From positions 2,356,001-2,420,000 of the forward strand of contig NZ_JBEPJZ010000001.1 in NCBI RefSeq assembly GCF_040496035.1: 64,000 nt of DNA, read 5' to 3'. Shown here piece by piece: positions 1 through 8,160 of the stretch. Under the pieces are notes generated by a model. The model was not told the origin of the DNA and did no database searches. It saw nothing but the letters and a program-made list of their open reading frames with translations. The number at the start of each line of letters is the position of its first letter. Within the stretch, counting starts at the first letter, position 1. Source of the DNA: Agromyces sp. SYSU T00194 (GTDB lineage: Bacteria > Actinomycetota > Actinomycetes > Actinomycetales > Microbacteriaceae). The position numbers were made by a program, and so were the translations under genes.

Positions 1-337
1 GGAAGCCCGCGCCGAGTTCGAGGAGCGCCGCGATCCGTCCACGTCGCCGGACCGATCCGGACGTGGGGTCGATGATGCCGCCGATGACCTTGAGCAGCGT
101 GCTCTTGCCCGAGCCGTTGTGACCGATGAGCCCGACGGTCGTGCCCGCCTTGAGCGTGAGCGCGATGTCGCGGAGCGCCCAGAAGTCCTCGCGGTGGCGT
201 CGGCCGGCGCGGCCGAACGTGACGAGGCGCTCCTTCAGCGAGTTGTCCTTGCGGATCACGAAGCGCTTGCTGACGTCGGCGACATCGACGACGTCGGGGC
301 GTTCGTCGAGCGCGATGGTGTCGGGTCGGCCGGCCAT
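1..337 (-). CDS. ABC polysaccharide exporter, ATP-binding subunit (partial, 3' end outside window)
   Basis: Visible are the first 112 codons of an ABC ATPase. A Walker A box GHNGSGKST is followed by a stretch reading LLKVIGGIIDPTSGSV, which is characteristic of the Wzt/TagH class that energises export of lipid-linked polysaccharide or teichoic acid. The Q-loop, signature and Walker B lie beyond the window edge. The ATG (335-337) overlaps the TGA of the upstream permease gene (337-339), so the two are translationally coupled and form a standard permease-ATPase exporter. Whether a C-terminal carbohydrate-binding domain follows cannot be seen. Family assignment is firm; the exported glycan is unknown. 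Confidence 0.9.
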   Translation of the reverse strand, partial: MAGRPDTIALDERPDVVDVADVSKRFVIRKDNSLKERLVTFGRAGRRHREDFWALRDIALTLKAGTTVGLIGHNGSGKSTLLKVIGGIIDPTSGSVRRRGRIAALLELGAGF

Positions 338-1230
338 CAGAGCTCCTGCGCGAAGTTGCCCTGGAGCCTCGCGAAGACCCGCTGGAAGAGGACGATGAGC
401 ACCGCGCTGATCGCGACGGTGATCCAGAGGCGCAGCATGAGGTCGTCGGGGGAGGGAGCGCCTGCCTCGGCGCCCGCGACCCAGAACGCCTTCTGGAAGC
501 CGAGGACCGCGAGGGTGACGGGATTGCTGGTGTAGACGTCGAGCGCGACGCCGGCGCCGAGGTAGTCGCGGACCATGCCCCACGAGTACACGATCGGCGA
601 GGCCCAGAGCATGATCATGAGCAGCACCTCGACGAGGTACTGCAGGTCGCGGAGGTACACGTTGGTCGCGGCGAGCAGGAGCCCGAGCGCGGTGCCGAAC
701 CCGACCAGGACCAGCGTCGCCGGGACGAAGTAGACCAGGTCCAAGTGCAGCGGCGGATTCCCGAGCACGATGGTCGCCAGGATCAGGATGATCAGCTGGA
801 TGCCGAAGTTGAACAGCGCGGACCCGACGCTCGCGAGGGGGAAGATCTCCCTCGGCAGGTAGACCTTCTTGACCAGACCGCTGTTGGAGACGATCGACGA
901 CGTGCCGCCTGAGACGATCTCGCTGAACAGCCCGTACGCGGTGAGCCCGGTGAACACGTAGATCGCGAACTGGGGGATGCCCCGCTCGGCGCCGAGGAAC
1001 TGGCCGATGACGATGTAGTAGATGAGCAGCTGCGTGAGCGGGCGCACCAGCGTCCAGACCACGCCGAGCGCGCTGTCCTTGTACCGTGCCTTGAGGTCGC
1101 GCCGCACGAGCAGCGCGAGCATCTCCCGCTGGCCGAGGATCGACCGGAGCGACTGCACGGGGCTCTCGCCGCCGCCGGCGTTCACCATGGGTTCGCGTGC
1201 GAGGCGCGCGAAACGGTCCTGGGCGCTCAT
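337..1230 (-). CDS. ABC-2 type polysaccharide exporter, membrane subunit
   Basis: 297-aa permease of the Wzm/TagG family, which forms the membrane channel for the ATPase encoded next. After a cytosolic N-terminus containing RRDLKARYKDSALGVVW, the typical amphipathic start of ABC-2 permeases, there are about six hydrophobic segments. The open frame continues upstream to 1572, but family length and the onset of similarity favour the ATG at 1228-1230 (MSAQDRF). A TATACT -10 box for this strand lies at 1265-1270, giving a short leader. It shares a 175-nt control region with the divergent secreted-protein gene. The substrate is not deducible; nearby glycosyltransferases and Wzy-like proteins suggest a cell-surface glycan. 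Confidence 0.88.
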   Translation of the reverse strand: MSAQDRFARLAREPMVNAGGGESPVQSLRSILGQREMLALLVRRDLKARYKDSALGVVWTLVRPLTQLLIYYIVIGQFLGAERGIPQFAIYVFTGLTAYGLFSEIVSGGTSSIVSNSGLVKKVYLPREIFPLASVGSALFNFGIQLIILILATIVLGNPPLHLDLVYFVPATLVLVGFGTALGLLLAATNVYLRDLQYLVEVLLMIMLWASPIVYSWGMVRDYLGAGVALDVYTSNPVTLAVLGFQKAFWVAGAEAGAPSPDDLMLRLWITVAISAVLIVLFQRVFARLQGNFAQEL

Positions 1231-1264
1231 GGGTGCTGTATCGATCCTCCGGTCGGGCCTCAAC

Positions 1265-1270
1265 AGTATA
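1265..1270 (-). promoter_or_regulatory. -10 box of the ABC exporter operon
   Basis: TATACT on the minus strand, 34 nt before the permease ATG; five of six bases match TATAAT. I see no good -35 hexamer at 16-18 nt spacing. Confidence 0.4.
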
Positions 1271-1405
1271 GATGCCGCGTCCTGCCCGAGCGTCCGCCGA
1301 CTCCCCACGCGGATCCGCGGTCTCGCCGACACGCGGAGGTCCACGACGGCTGTCGACCGATGGCCCGATAGCGTGACGTCCATCTGCAGCTGAGGAGCCA
1401 GGCAC

Positions 1406-3493
1406 GTGCACCGACCGACCGCAGCCGTGGGGGGGTCCCGCAGCGGCATCGCCATCTCCGCGATCCTGGCGATCGTGCTCGCCACGTTCGTCGCGGTACT
1501 GGCGCCGGCCGAACCTGCGAACGCGGCCCGCGCGTCCGACTTCGATGCCGGGTACCTCATCAGCGACCGCATCTTCTACGACGACGACGCCATGGGCGTC
1601 GACGCGGTGCAGCGCTTCCTCGACGCGCGCGTGCCGACGTGCGCGGCGACGACCGGTCCCGCGTGCCTGAAGGACTACCGCACCGACACCTGGACGCGAC
1701 CGGCGGAGGATGGGCGGTGCGTGCAGTACTCGGGCCGCTCCTCCGAGACCGCCGCCCAGGTCATCGTGCGGGTGGGGCAGGCCTGCGGCATCAACCCGCG
1801 CGTGCTCATCGTGCTCCTCGAGAAGGAGCAGGGCCTCGTCTCCGACACCTCGCCGTCGACGCGCCAGTACCGCAGTGCGACGGGGTACGGCTGCCCCGAC
1901 ACCGCCGACTGCGACGCCGCCTTCTACGGCTTCTTCAACCAGGTGTACATGGCCGCGCTGCAGTTCAAGCGCTACGCGGCCGCGCCCGAGGGGCGTGCGT
2001 ACGAGGCCGGTCGCGTGAACCAGATCCTCTACCACCCGAACGCCGCGTGCGGCACGAAGTCGGTGACGATCCGGAACCAGGCGACGGCCGGCCTCTACCT
2101 CTACACGCCGTACACCCCCAACGCCGAGGCGCTCAAGAACCTGTACGGCCGCGGCGACGACTGCTCCAGCTACGGGAACCGCAACTTCTGGCGCATCTTC
2201 ACCGACTGGTTCGGCTCGCCCACCGCCGGCTCCTCGCCGACCGGCGCGCTGGAGTCGGTCCGCAGCGGGTTCCGCCAGGTGCAGGTCGGGGGATGGGCCG
2301 AGGACGCGGACACCTCCGACCCGATCCGCGTGCACGTCTACGTCGACGGCCGGGGCCGTGCGGCCACCTACGCCGACCAGCCGGAGGACGGCTCGACGCG
2401 GTCCAGCGGCTTCGACGTGACGATCACGGACCTGGACCCGGGTTCGCACCGCGTCTGCGCGTACGGCATCAACGTCGGCCCGGGCAGCACGAAGCTGCTC
2501 GGCTGCAGGGACTTCTCGATCCGCTCCGGCTCGCCGTTCGGCGTGATCGACAAGGTCGTCGGCGCCCCGGGCGCCATCGAGTTCCGCGGCTGGGTGATCG
2601 ACCCCGACACCGACGGGCCCGTGCGCGTGCACGCCTACGTCGACGGCCGCGGCCGCCTCGCGGTCACCGCCGACGAGGTCAAGGAGGGGCTCGACGACGT
2701 CTTCCCCGGCTACGGCGACGAGCACAAGTACTCGGGCCGGATCGAGAACGTCGGCCCGGGCTCGCACCGCGTCTGCTTCTACGGCATCAACCAGGGCTCC
2801 GGTTCCACGCGCATCTTCGCGTGCCGCACCGTGGAGATGCCGTCGGGCTCGCCCGTGGGCGAGATCCTGCACGCCGAGGCGACCGGCATCGGCACCGTCG
2901 AGGTGAGCGGCTGGGCGGTCGATCCCGACGTGGTCGACCCCGTGCGGGTGCACCTCTACGCCGACGGCTCGGGCGCGGCGTCGCTGTGGGCCGACGAGGA
3001 GGTCGAGGACCCGTCGGTGCTCCCCGAGGGTTACGGCACGGCCCACGGCTTCACCCGGACGCTCACCGGCCTGGGCCCCGACGATCATCGGATCTGCGCA
3101 TATGCGATCGACGTGGGCGCCGGCTCCAACCGTCAGCTCGGCTGCGTCACGGTCGAGATGCCGTCGGGCTCCCCGCGGGGCGTGATCGACGCGGTCGAGG
3201 CCACCGGCACGGCGGGCGAGCTCAACGTCCGCGGCTGGGCGCTCGACCCCGACACGGTGGACCCGATCCGCGTGCACATCTACGTCGACGGCAGCGGGGC
3301 CGCTGCGGACTGGGCCGACCGGGAGAAGCCGGGGCTCTCGACGCACTTCCCCGGTCTGGGCGACCTCCACGCCTACGACCGCACGCTCACGGGGCTGTCG
3401 GCGGGCGACCACCGGGTGTGCGTCTACGCGCTCGACCAGGTGGACCCGGGCCAGACCGTGCTGATCGGATGCCGCACGGCCACCGTGCCCTAG
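1406..3493 (+). CDS. Secreted lysozyme-like protein with four C-terminal repeats
   Basis: 695 aa. GTG start preceded by GAGGAG (1392-1397). Residues 14-40 form a signal peptide ending in an AxA-like site (PANA). Residues about 45-270 form a Cys-containing domain with a helix reading VLIVLLEKEQGLV (133-145), resembling the catalytic-Glu helix of lysozyme/transglycosylase-like folds, followed by a stretch with FYGFFNQVYMAALQFKRY. From about residue 279 to the end there are four repeats of about 100 aa, each opening with GW.xDPDTxDPIRVHxYVDG and containing HRVCxYGIN and a closing Cys-x-TVEM-like strand. This looks like a secreted wall-associated enzyme with repeated beta-sandwich binding modules. 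Substrate unknown. It sits beside the polysaccharide exporter and glycosyltransferases; a TAGCGT -10 candidate lies at 1369-1374. Confidence 0.75.
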   Translation: MHRPTAAVGGSRSGIAISAILAIVLATFVAVLAPAEPANAARASDFDAGYLISDRIFYDDDAMGVDAVQRFLDARVPTCAATTGPACLKDYRTDTWTRPAEDGRCVQYSGRSSETAAQVIVRVGQACGINPRVLIVLLEKEQGLVSDTSPSTRQYRSATGYGCPDTADCDAAFYGFFNQVYMAALQFKRYAAAPEGRAYEAGRVNQILYHPNAACGTKSVTIRNQATAGLYLYTPYTPNAEALKNLYGRGDDCSSYGNRNFWRIFTDWFGSPTAGSSPTGALESVRSGFRQVQVGGWAEDADTSDPIRVHVYVDGRGRAATYADQPEDGSTRSSGFDVTITDLDPGSHRVCAYGINVGPGSTKLLGCRDFSIRSGSPFGVIDKVVGAPGAIEFRGWVIDPDTDGPVRVHAYVDGRGRLAVTADEVKEGLDDVFPGYGDEHKYSGRIENVGPGSHRVCFYGINQGSGSTRIFACRTVEMPSGSPVGEILHAEATGIGTVEVSGWAVDPDVVDPVRVHLYADGSGAASLWADEEVEDPSVLPEGYGTAHGFTRTLTGLGPDDHRICAYAIDVGAGSNRQLGCVTVEMPSGSPRGVIDAVEATGTAGELNVRGWALDPDTVDPIRVHIYVDGSGAAADWADREKPGLSTHFPGLGDLHAYDRTLTGLSAGDHRVCVYALDQVDPGQTVLIGCRTATVP

Positions 3494-3500
3494 TGCGGCG

Positions 3501-4772
3501 TCAGTCGCGGCCGGCGAGTTCGCGCAGTCGTGCGTAGGCGCGCCGCAGCCGGTCGTATGCGGGATAGGTGCGCGCCGACGTGATGCCGTCGAGCGCGGCG
3601 CGCACGCCGTCGAGCTCCGCCTCCACGGCGTCGAGGCGGCCCCGCAGCTCGTTGCGCTCCGTCCCGACCGCGCGTGCGTCGGCGAGGAACTCGTCGCGCT
3701 CGCGCTCGGCGCGCATGAGGTCCGCCTGGAGGCCCGCCACCCATGCCAGCAGCGCCGAAGGCCGTCGCGTGCCGCGCGCCGCCCGCTCGCGCAGGCCGGC
3801 GAGCACGGGGTCGAGCGTCTCCGCGCGGCGCTCGTAGGAGTGCCGCGCGCGGACCACCTCCCGCAGCGTCGCCGCCAGCTCGGGGCCGGCGGTGCCGGTG
3901 GCGGCGTCGAGCGCGGCGTCCAGGGTGGCCGAGTCGGAGTACACGGGCACGTCGGCGAGTCCGAGCTCGGCGAGTCCGGTGCGCGCGTTCGTCACCGGGA
4001 GCGCGCCCGCGGCGATCGACTCGAACAGGCGGCTGTTGTGGTTGCCGTACGCCTTGGCGGGCCCGATGACGTCGTCCAGCACCACCGAGGAGGCCGCATA
4101 GGCCGACGGCAGGGCGAAGAAGTCGAGGATGCCGCCGTGCTCGGCGTGGCGCGGGAGACGGAGGTGCTCGCCGTTCGCTCCGAACCACATGACCGACGTC
4201 GGGCCGGTCAGCCCGTCGATCGCGTCCATGATCTCGCGCTCGGCGCCCCAGAAGTTCACCGTGGTCATGGCGGCGAAGCGCACCTCGACCGGGTCGTCCG
4301 CCGGCGCGAAGAGCTCGAGGTCCACGGCGATGGGCACCACCTCGACCGGATGCCCGCTCCGCTCGCGCAGCGCGGCCGCCGACGCCTCGGAGGAGGCCCA
4401 GATGCCGTCGAAGACATCGAGGTAGGGCAGCTCGACCCACCGCTCGGTCCAGTTCCGCACCCATGCCACGACGGAGGTGTGCTCGTCGACGAGTCCCGGG
4501 ACGAACGACTCGATCATCGCGATCGCGACGTCCACCTTCGGGACCGGGTCGCACCAGTTCCGTGCCGGCCACAGCCGCACGCCCCAGCCGAGCCGCTGCA
4601 GGTACTTCGCCAGGCCGAGTGCGACATAGACGTCGCCCTTGCCCTCGTCGAGGTCGTCGGTCGACACGCAGAAGGCGACCGTGCCCCGGGGCCCCTCGGC
4701 GTACTCGCCGGCGGCGAGCCGGCGGTACAGCTCCGACTGCGTCGTGTTGATGGGGAGTTCTGTCGAGGTCAC
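3501..4772 (-). CDS. Glycosyltransferase, GT-B / family 1-like, with C-terminal coiled coil
   Basis: 423 aa. The N-terminal half contains GKGDVYVALGLAKYLQRLGW and a later acidic segment with GWAS-like IWASSEASAAALRE followed by VEVVPIAVDLELF, the hinge and donor-domain start typical of GT-B glycosyltransferases. The segment YGNHNSRLFESIAAGALPVTNA is the usual nucleotide-sugar binding region with its Glu. Residues about 345-423 are charged, Arg/Glu rich and predicted coiled coil. The stop lies 7 nt from the end of the convergent secreted-protein gene, with no room for a separate terminator. It is transcribed divergently from the GT2 gene. Donor and acceptor are unknown. Confidence 0.8.
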   Translation of the reverse strand: MTSTELPINTTQSELYRRLAAGEYAEGPRGTVAFCVSTDDLDEGKGDVYVALGLAKYLQRLGWGVRLWPARNWCDPVPKVDVAIAMIESFVPGLVDEHTSVVAWVRNWTERWVELPYLDVFDGIWASSEASAAALRERSGHPVEVVPIAVDLELFAPADDPVEVRFAAMTTVNFWGAEREIMDAIDGLTGPTSVMWFGANGEHLRLPRHAEHGGILDFFALPSAYAASSVVLDDVIGPAKAYGNHNSRLFESIAAGALPVTNARTGLAELGLADVPVYSDSATLDAALDAATGTAGPELAATLREVVRARHSYERRAETLDPVLAGLRERAARGTRRPSALLAWVAGLQADLMRAERERDEFLADARAVGTERNELRGRLDAVEAELDGVRAALDGITSARTYPAYDRLRRAYARLRELAGRD

Positions 4773-4905
4773 TCGGGTGCTTCCTGGGGGCGGGCGGTGC
4801 GAGCGGTGTCGGGCATCGTCGCCGCGCCGCTCGGCGAGTCGTCAGCAATGATCTTGGCACACGGCAGTCGCAGCGGCGCCCGACCGCCCACAGGGCGGCC
4901 GTTGC

Positions 4906-4911
4906 TAGACT
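4906..4911 (+). promoter_or_regulatory. Extended -10 promoter, probably leaderless transcript
   Basis: TGCTAGACT: an extended -10 (TGn + TAGACT) whose end is only 6 nt before the GTG start at 4918. Transcription would begin at or next to the start codon. No Shine-Dalgarno sequence is present. Confidence 0.5.
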
Positions 4912-4917
4912 CCGCCT

Positions 4918-5886
4918 GTGCCCAGCGTGTCCGTCGCCCTCTGCACGCGCAACGGCGCTGCGCACGTCCGGCAGCAACTCGAGTCGATCGCCCGGCAGCG
5001 GGTCGCGCAGGCCGACTGGGTCGTGTCCGACGACGACTCGTCCGACGACACGCTCGCGTTCGTCGCCGACGCGTCGGCGGCACTGCCCCACGACGTGCGC
5101 ATCCTCCGCAACGACCCGCCCCTCGGCGTGACCGCGAACTTCGAGCAGGCCATGGCCGCCACGACCGGGGACCTGATCGCGCTGAGCGACCAGGACGATG
5201 TGTGGCACCCGGACAAGCTCTCCCGCATGGTCGCCGAGTTCGACCGCCGGCCGGCGCTCCTGCTGCTGGCGAGCGACGCGCGCCTGGTGGACGCCGACGG
5301 CGTGCCCACGGGGGAGCTGCTGCTCGACACCCTGTACGTGAGCGCGGACGACCGCGCGCGCATCCACGCCGGCGGCGCGTGGGACGTGCAGCTGCGGCGC
5401 AACGTCCTGACGGGCGCGACCATGCTGCTGCGCCGCGAGCTGCTCGACCTCGCGCGTCCGTTCCCCGCGTCGTGGGTGCACGACGAGTGGCTCGCCACCA
5501 TCGCCGCGGCGGTGGGGGAGGTCGACGTGCTCGAGGAGCCGCTGATCGACTACCGGCAGCACGGCGGCAACCAGATCGGCGCGGAGTCGCTCGGCCTCGC
5601 GGGTCGGATGCGCCGCCTGCGCGAGCCGCGCGACGCCCGGAACGCGCGGCTGCTGGCCCGCGCCCGCGCCCTCGCCGAGCGGCTGCCCGCGCTCCCCGGC
5701 GTCTCGCCGGAGCGCGCCGGCCATGCACGCGACAAGCTGGCGCACGAGCAGGCGCGGTCCGCGCTGCCGGCGTCGCGCCTGCGCAGGATCGCCCCAGTCC
5801 TGCGCGAGTGGCGCACCGGGCGCTACGCCCGCCACGGGCTGGGCGCGCAGGACATCCTGCGCGACCTCGTGCAGCCGGTCGGCTGA
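4918..5886 (+). CDS. Glycosyltransferase family 2 (rhamnosyltransferase-like)
   Basis: 322 aa. Starts with VSVALCTRNGAAHVRQQLESI, the GT-A nucleotide-binding start, then a DDDSSDDT turn and the DQDDVWHPDKL metal/donor motif at about residues 91-101, which is typical of the Wza/rhamnosyltransferase-like GT2 group that adds sugars to surface polysaccharides. WVHDEW (about residue 185) is the usual acceptor-side ED/HDEW motif. No membrane segments are seen. The GTG start is supported by a -10 box just upstream. Divergent from the GT-B gene at 3501-4772. Sugar specificity is inferred only at family level. Confidence 0.87.
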   Translation: MPSVSVALCTRNGAAHVRQQLESIARQRVAQADWVVSDDDSSDDTLAFVADASAALPHDVRILRNDPPLGVTANFEQAMAATTGDLIALSDQDDVWHPDKLSRMVAEFDRRPALLLLASDARLVDADGVPTGELLLDTLYVSADDRARIHAGGAWDVQLRRNVLTGATMLLRRELLDLARPFPASWVHDEWLATIAAAVGEVDVLEEPLIDYRQHGGNQIGAESLGLAGRMRRLREPRDARNARLLARARALAERLPALPGVSPERAGHARDKLAHEQARSALPASRLRRIAPVLREWRTGRYARHGLGAQDILRDLVQPVG

Positions 5887-6049
5887 GGCGCGTCCGTCGG
5901 TACGCGTCCCCAGTTACGGCGTCGTCGCAGCGGCATCCGTTAGAATCATGCGACCCGCGCGACGATGCTCGATCGGGCGCACGTGATCGTGCGTCGGACG
6001 GAACCCACGCCCCCCGCCGCCTCGCGGCGCTCGACCGAACCGGAGCCAC

Positions 6050-6832
6050 ATGCACTCGACTCCCCGCCTCGTCGCGTTCGACCTCGACGACACGCTGGCC
6101 CCGTCGAAGTCGCCGATGGACCCGCGCATGTCGGAGCTGCTGGTCGAACTGCTCGGCGTGGCCGAGGTCTGCATCATCTCGGGCGGCCAGATCGCCCAGT
6201 TCACCGCGCAGGTCGTCGAGCGGCTGCCCGAGGCGGACGCCGCGACCCTCGAACGGCTCCACCTCATGCCGACCTGCGGCACGCAGTACTACCGGCACGA
6301 GTCGGGGCAGTGGCGGCGGCAGTACGCAGAGGAGCTGACCGACGACGAGCGCGGCCGCGCGCTGGCCGCGGTCGAGCGACTGGCCCGCGAACTGGGCTAC
6401 TGGGAGGACGAGACCTGGGGGCCGATCCTCGAGGACCGCGGCTCGCAGGTGACCTTCTCCGCGCTGGGACAGGCCGCTCCGGTCGACGCGAAGACGGCCT
6501 GGGACCCCACCAACGCCAAGAAGAACGCCCTGCGCGACGCCGTGCAGCGGGAGCTCCCCGACCTCGAGGTGCGCAGCGGCGGCTCGACCTCGGTCGACAT
6601 CACGCGGCGCGGCATCGACAAGGCCTTCGGCATGCGCCGCCTGGTCGAGGTCTCGGGCGTGTCGCTCGACGAGATGCTCTTCGTCGGCGATCGCCTCGAC
6701 GAGGACGGCAACGACTACCCGGTGAAGCGCCTCGGCGTGGCCTGCGTGGCGGTCGAGGGCTGGGAGGAGACCGTCGGCGTGATCGAGGGGATCCTCGCCC
6801 GCGCGACCGGACCGGCGACGCCGGTCGCCTGA
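6050..6832 (+). CDS. HAD-superfamily phosphomannomutase-type protein
   Basis: 260 aa. HAD motif I is AFDLDDT (Asp11, Asp13). CIISGG supplies motif II. Late motif FVGDRLDEDGNDYP (about residue 207-220) resembles the GD-xxx-GGND motif of eukaryotic-type phosphomannomutases (PMM). The stretch VRSGGSTSVDITRRGIDKAF also parallels the PMM cap-to-core segment with GG, SxD and DK. This suggests mannose-6-P/mannose-1-P or a related sugar phosphate as substrate, acting in the cytosol, though a plain sugar phosphatase is possible. It lies in the polysaccharide region; manA is about 4 kb away and no alpha-D-phosphohexomutase manB is present in the window. A TAGAAT hexamer at 5941-5946 may be its -10 box, leaving a leader of about 95 nt. 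Confidence 0.75.
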   Translation: MHSTPRLVAFDLDDTLAPSKSPMDPRMSELLVELLGVAEVCIISGGQIAQFTAQVVERLPEADAATLERLHLMPTCGTQYYRHESGQWRRQYAEELTDDERGRALAAVERLARELGYWEDETWGPILEDRGSQVTFSALGQAAPVDAKTAWDPTNAKKNALRDAVQRELPDLEVRSGGSTSVDITRRGIDKAFGMRRLVEVSGVSLDEMLFVGDRLDEDGNDYPVKRLGVACVAVEGWEETVGVIEGILARATGPATPVA

Positions 6833-6863
6833 GCGGCGCCCCCGGCGACGCACGCCGGCGGGA

Positions 6864-8156
6864 CTACACGGCCGGGACGAGCTTCGGCTTCCAGGCGTCG
6901 CGCCAGCTCATGTCGCGCGCGGACTGCACCGTGCAGATGACCAGCAGCATCCACCCGCCCTCGACGACGGCGTAGCTCTCGGCGAACGACGTGACCGCGA
7001 GCACGACCAGCACGAGCGCCGGCCAGACGTAGACGACCGCCCGCCGGGCCGAGGCGAGCAGCCACGCGCGCACGAGCGCGAGCCCGATGAGGCCCACGAA
7101 CAGGGCCGCACCGATCACGCCGAGCTGGAAGTAGACGTCGATGTACGCGCTCAGGCCGCTCGCGTGCGGCCGACCGGTCGCGAGCGTGACCCACGAGTAC
7201 GGCGGCGACGTCGGCCAGATGCCGGCCCAGCCCCAGCCCTGCATCGGGTTCATGTCGAGGTAGCGGCTCATCTCGCGCCAGGTCTCGAGCCGCACGTCGA
7301 ACTCGCCGCGGGCGTCGAGCAGCTCGATGATGCGCACGCGCGCGGCGAAGCCCACCGCGAGCGCCACGACGCCGCCGGTCACGAGCGCGACCTGCCAGCG
7401 CCAGCGGGTCTGCGCGCGAGCGCGGCGCAGCCCGAACAGCGCGAGCGCGGCGATGAGCAGCACCGTGAGCGCGACCATGGTCGTGGGCGAGCCCGAGAGG
7501 AACACCATCGCGCCGGCGAGCGCGATCGAGGCGAGTGCCACGGCGCGCGGCACCGACCGGGTGCGCCACTCCACGACGAACGTGAGCCCGGCGATGAGGG
7601 CCACGAAGCCGAGCACGTTGCGCGAGCCGAAGACGCCCTGCACCGGGCCGCCCGCGACGAGGTCGCCCTGGATGCCGAGGAACGCGATCGGCAGGTCGAG
7701 CAGCACGCCCGACAGCACCTCGAGCGCGAGCGAGAGCCCGAGCAGCACGCGCAGCACGTCCCCCGTGGCGCGCACGACCTGGATGGTGTCGCGCACGAGC
7801 GCCACGTAGACCCCGAGCAGTCCGAACGCGACGAGGTACCCCACGCGCCAGAGGGTGGTGGCAGGGTAGGAGCTCCAGAGCACGGATGCGGCGGCCCAGC
7901 CGACGAACACGAGCAGCGACAGCGGCAGCACGCCGTACCAGTCCACCGCCTTCCAGCGGGCGACGAGGGAGACGCCGCCGAGGGCGACCAGCGCCACCAC
8001 CACGGCGACCAGCCCGGGCCAGCCGATGAGGCTGCGGAGGGCGTGGGTGGAGAACCCGGTGCCCAGCACGGCGAGGGTCAGCGCCTGGGCGAACCGGGCC
8101 GAGCCGAGGAAGCGCCGCAGCTCGGGCGCGATCGGGTCGGGGCGCGCGTCGGGCAT
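6864..8156 (-). CDS. O-antigen ligase / Wzy-like membrane protein (copy 1)
   Basis: 430 aa with about ten to twelve hydrophobic segments and a periplasmic loop containing LETWREMSRYLDMNPMQGWGWAGI-type sequence (split here across positions 7215-7285), the conserved Wzy_C loop. Proteins of this family polymerise or ligate glycan chains on undecaprenyl or lipid carriers outside the membrane. It begins 4 nt after the stop of the upstream paralogue (8161-9501), so both are likely one transcript. The loop keeps the basic residues expected for the family (RLETWRE). Which reaction it performs cannot be told from sequence. Confidence 0.8.
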   Translation of the reverse strand: MPDARPDPIAPELRRFLGSARFAQALTLAVLGTGFSTHALRSLIGWPGLVAVVVALVALGGVSLVARWKAVDWYGVLPLSLLVFVGWAAASVLWSSYPATTLWRVGYLVAFGLLGVYVALVRDTIQVVRATGDVLRVLLGLSLALEVLSGVLLDLPIAFLGIQGDLVAGGPVQGVFGSRNVLGFVALIAGLTFVVEWRTRSVPRAVALASIALAGAMVFLSGSPTTMVALTVLLIAALALFGLRRARAQTRWRWQVALVTGGVVALAVGFAARVRIIELLDARGEFDVRLETWREMSRYLDMNPMQGWGWAGIWPTSPPYSWVTLATGRPHASGLSAYIDVYFQLGVIGAALFVGLIGLALVRAWLLASARRAVVYVWPALVLVVLAVTSFAESYAVVEGGWMLLVICTVQSARDMSWRDAWKPKLVPAV

Positions 8157-8160
8157 CGGG

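Noticed and set aside
337..1572. 411-aa extended form of the ABC permease
   Set aside because: The extra 114 residues overlap the promoter region and the divergent gene start, have no homology pattern, and make the protein longer than the family.
3490..5835. 781-aa open frame on the minus strand across glycosyltransferase genes
   Set aside because: Low-complexity Arg/Ala/Gly/Pro sequence antisense to the GT2 gene and out of frame with the GT-B gene; a shadow of high-GC coding DNA.
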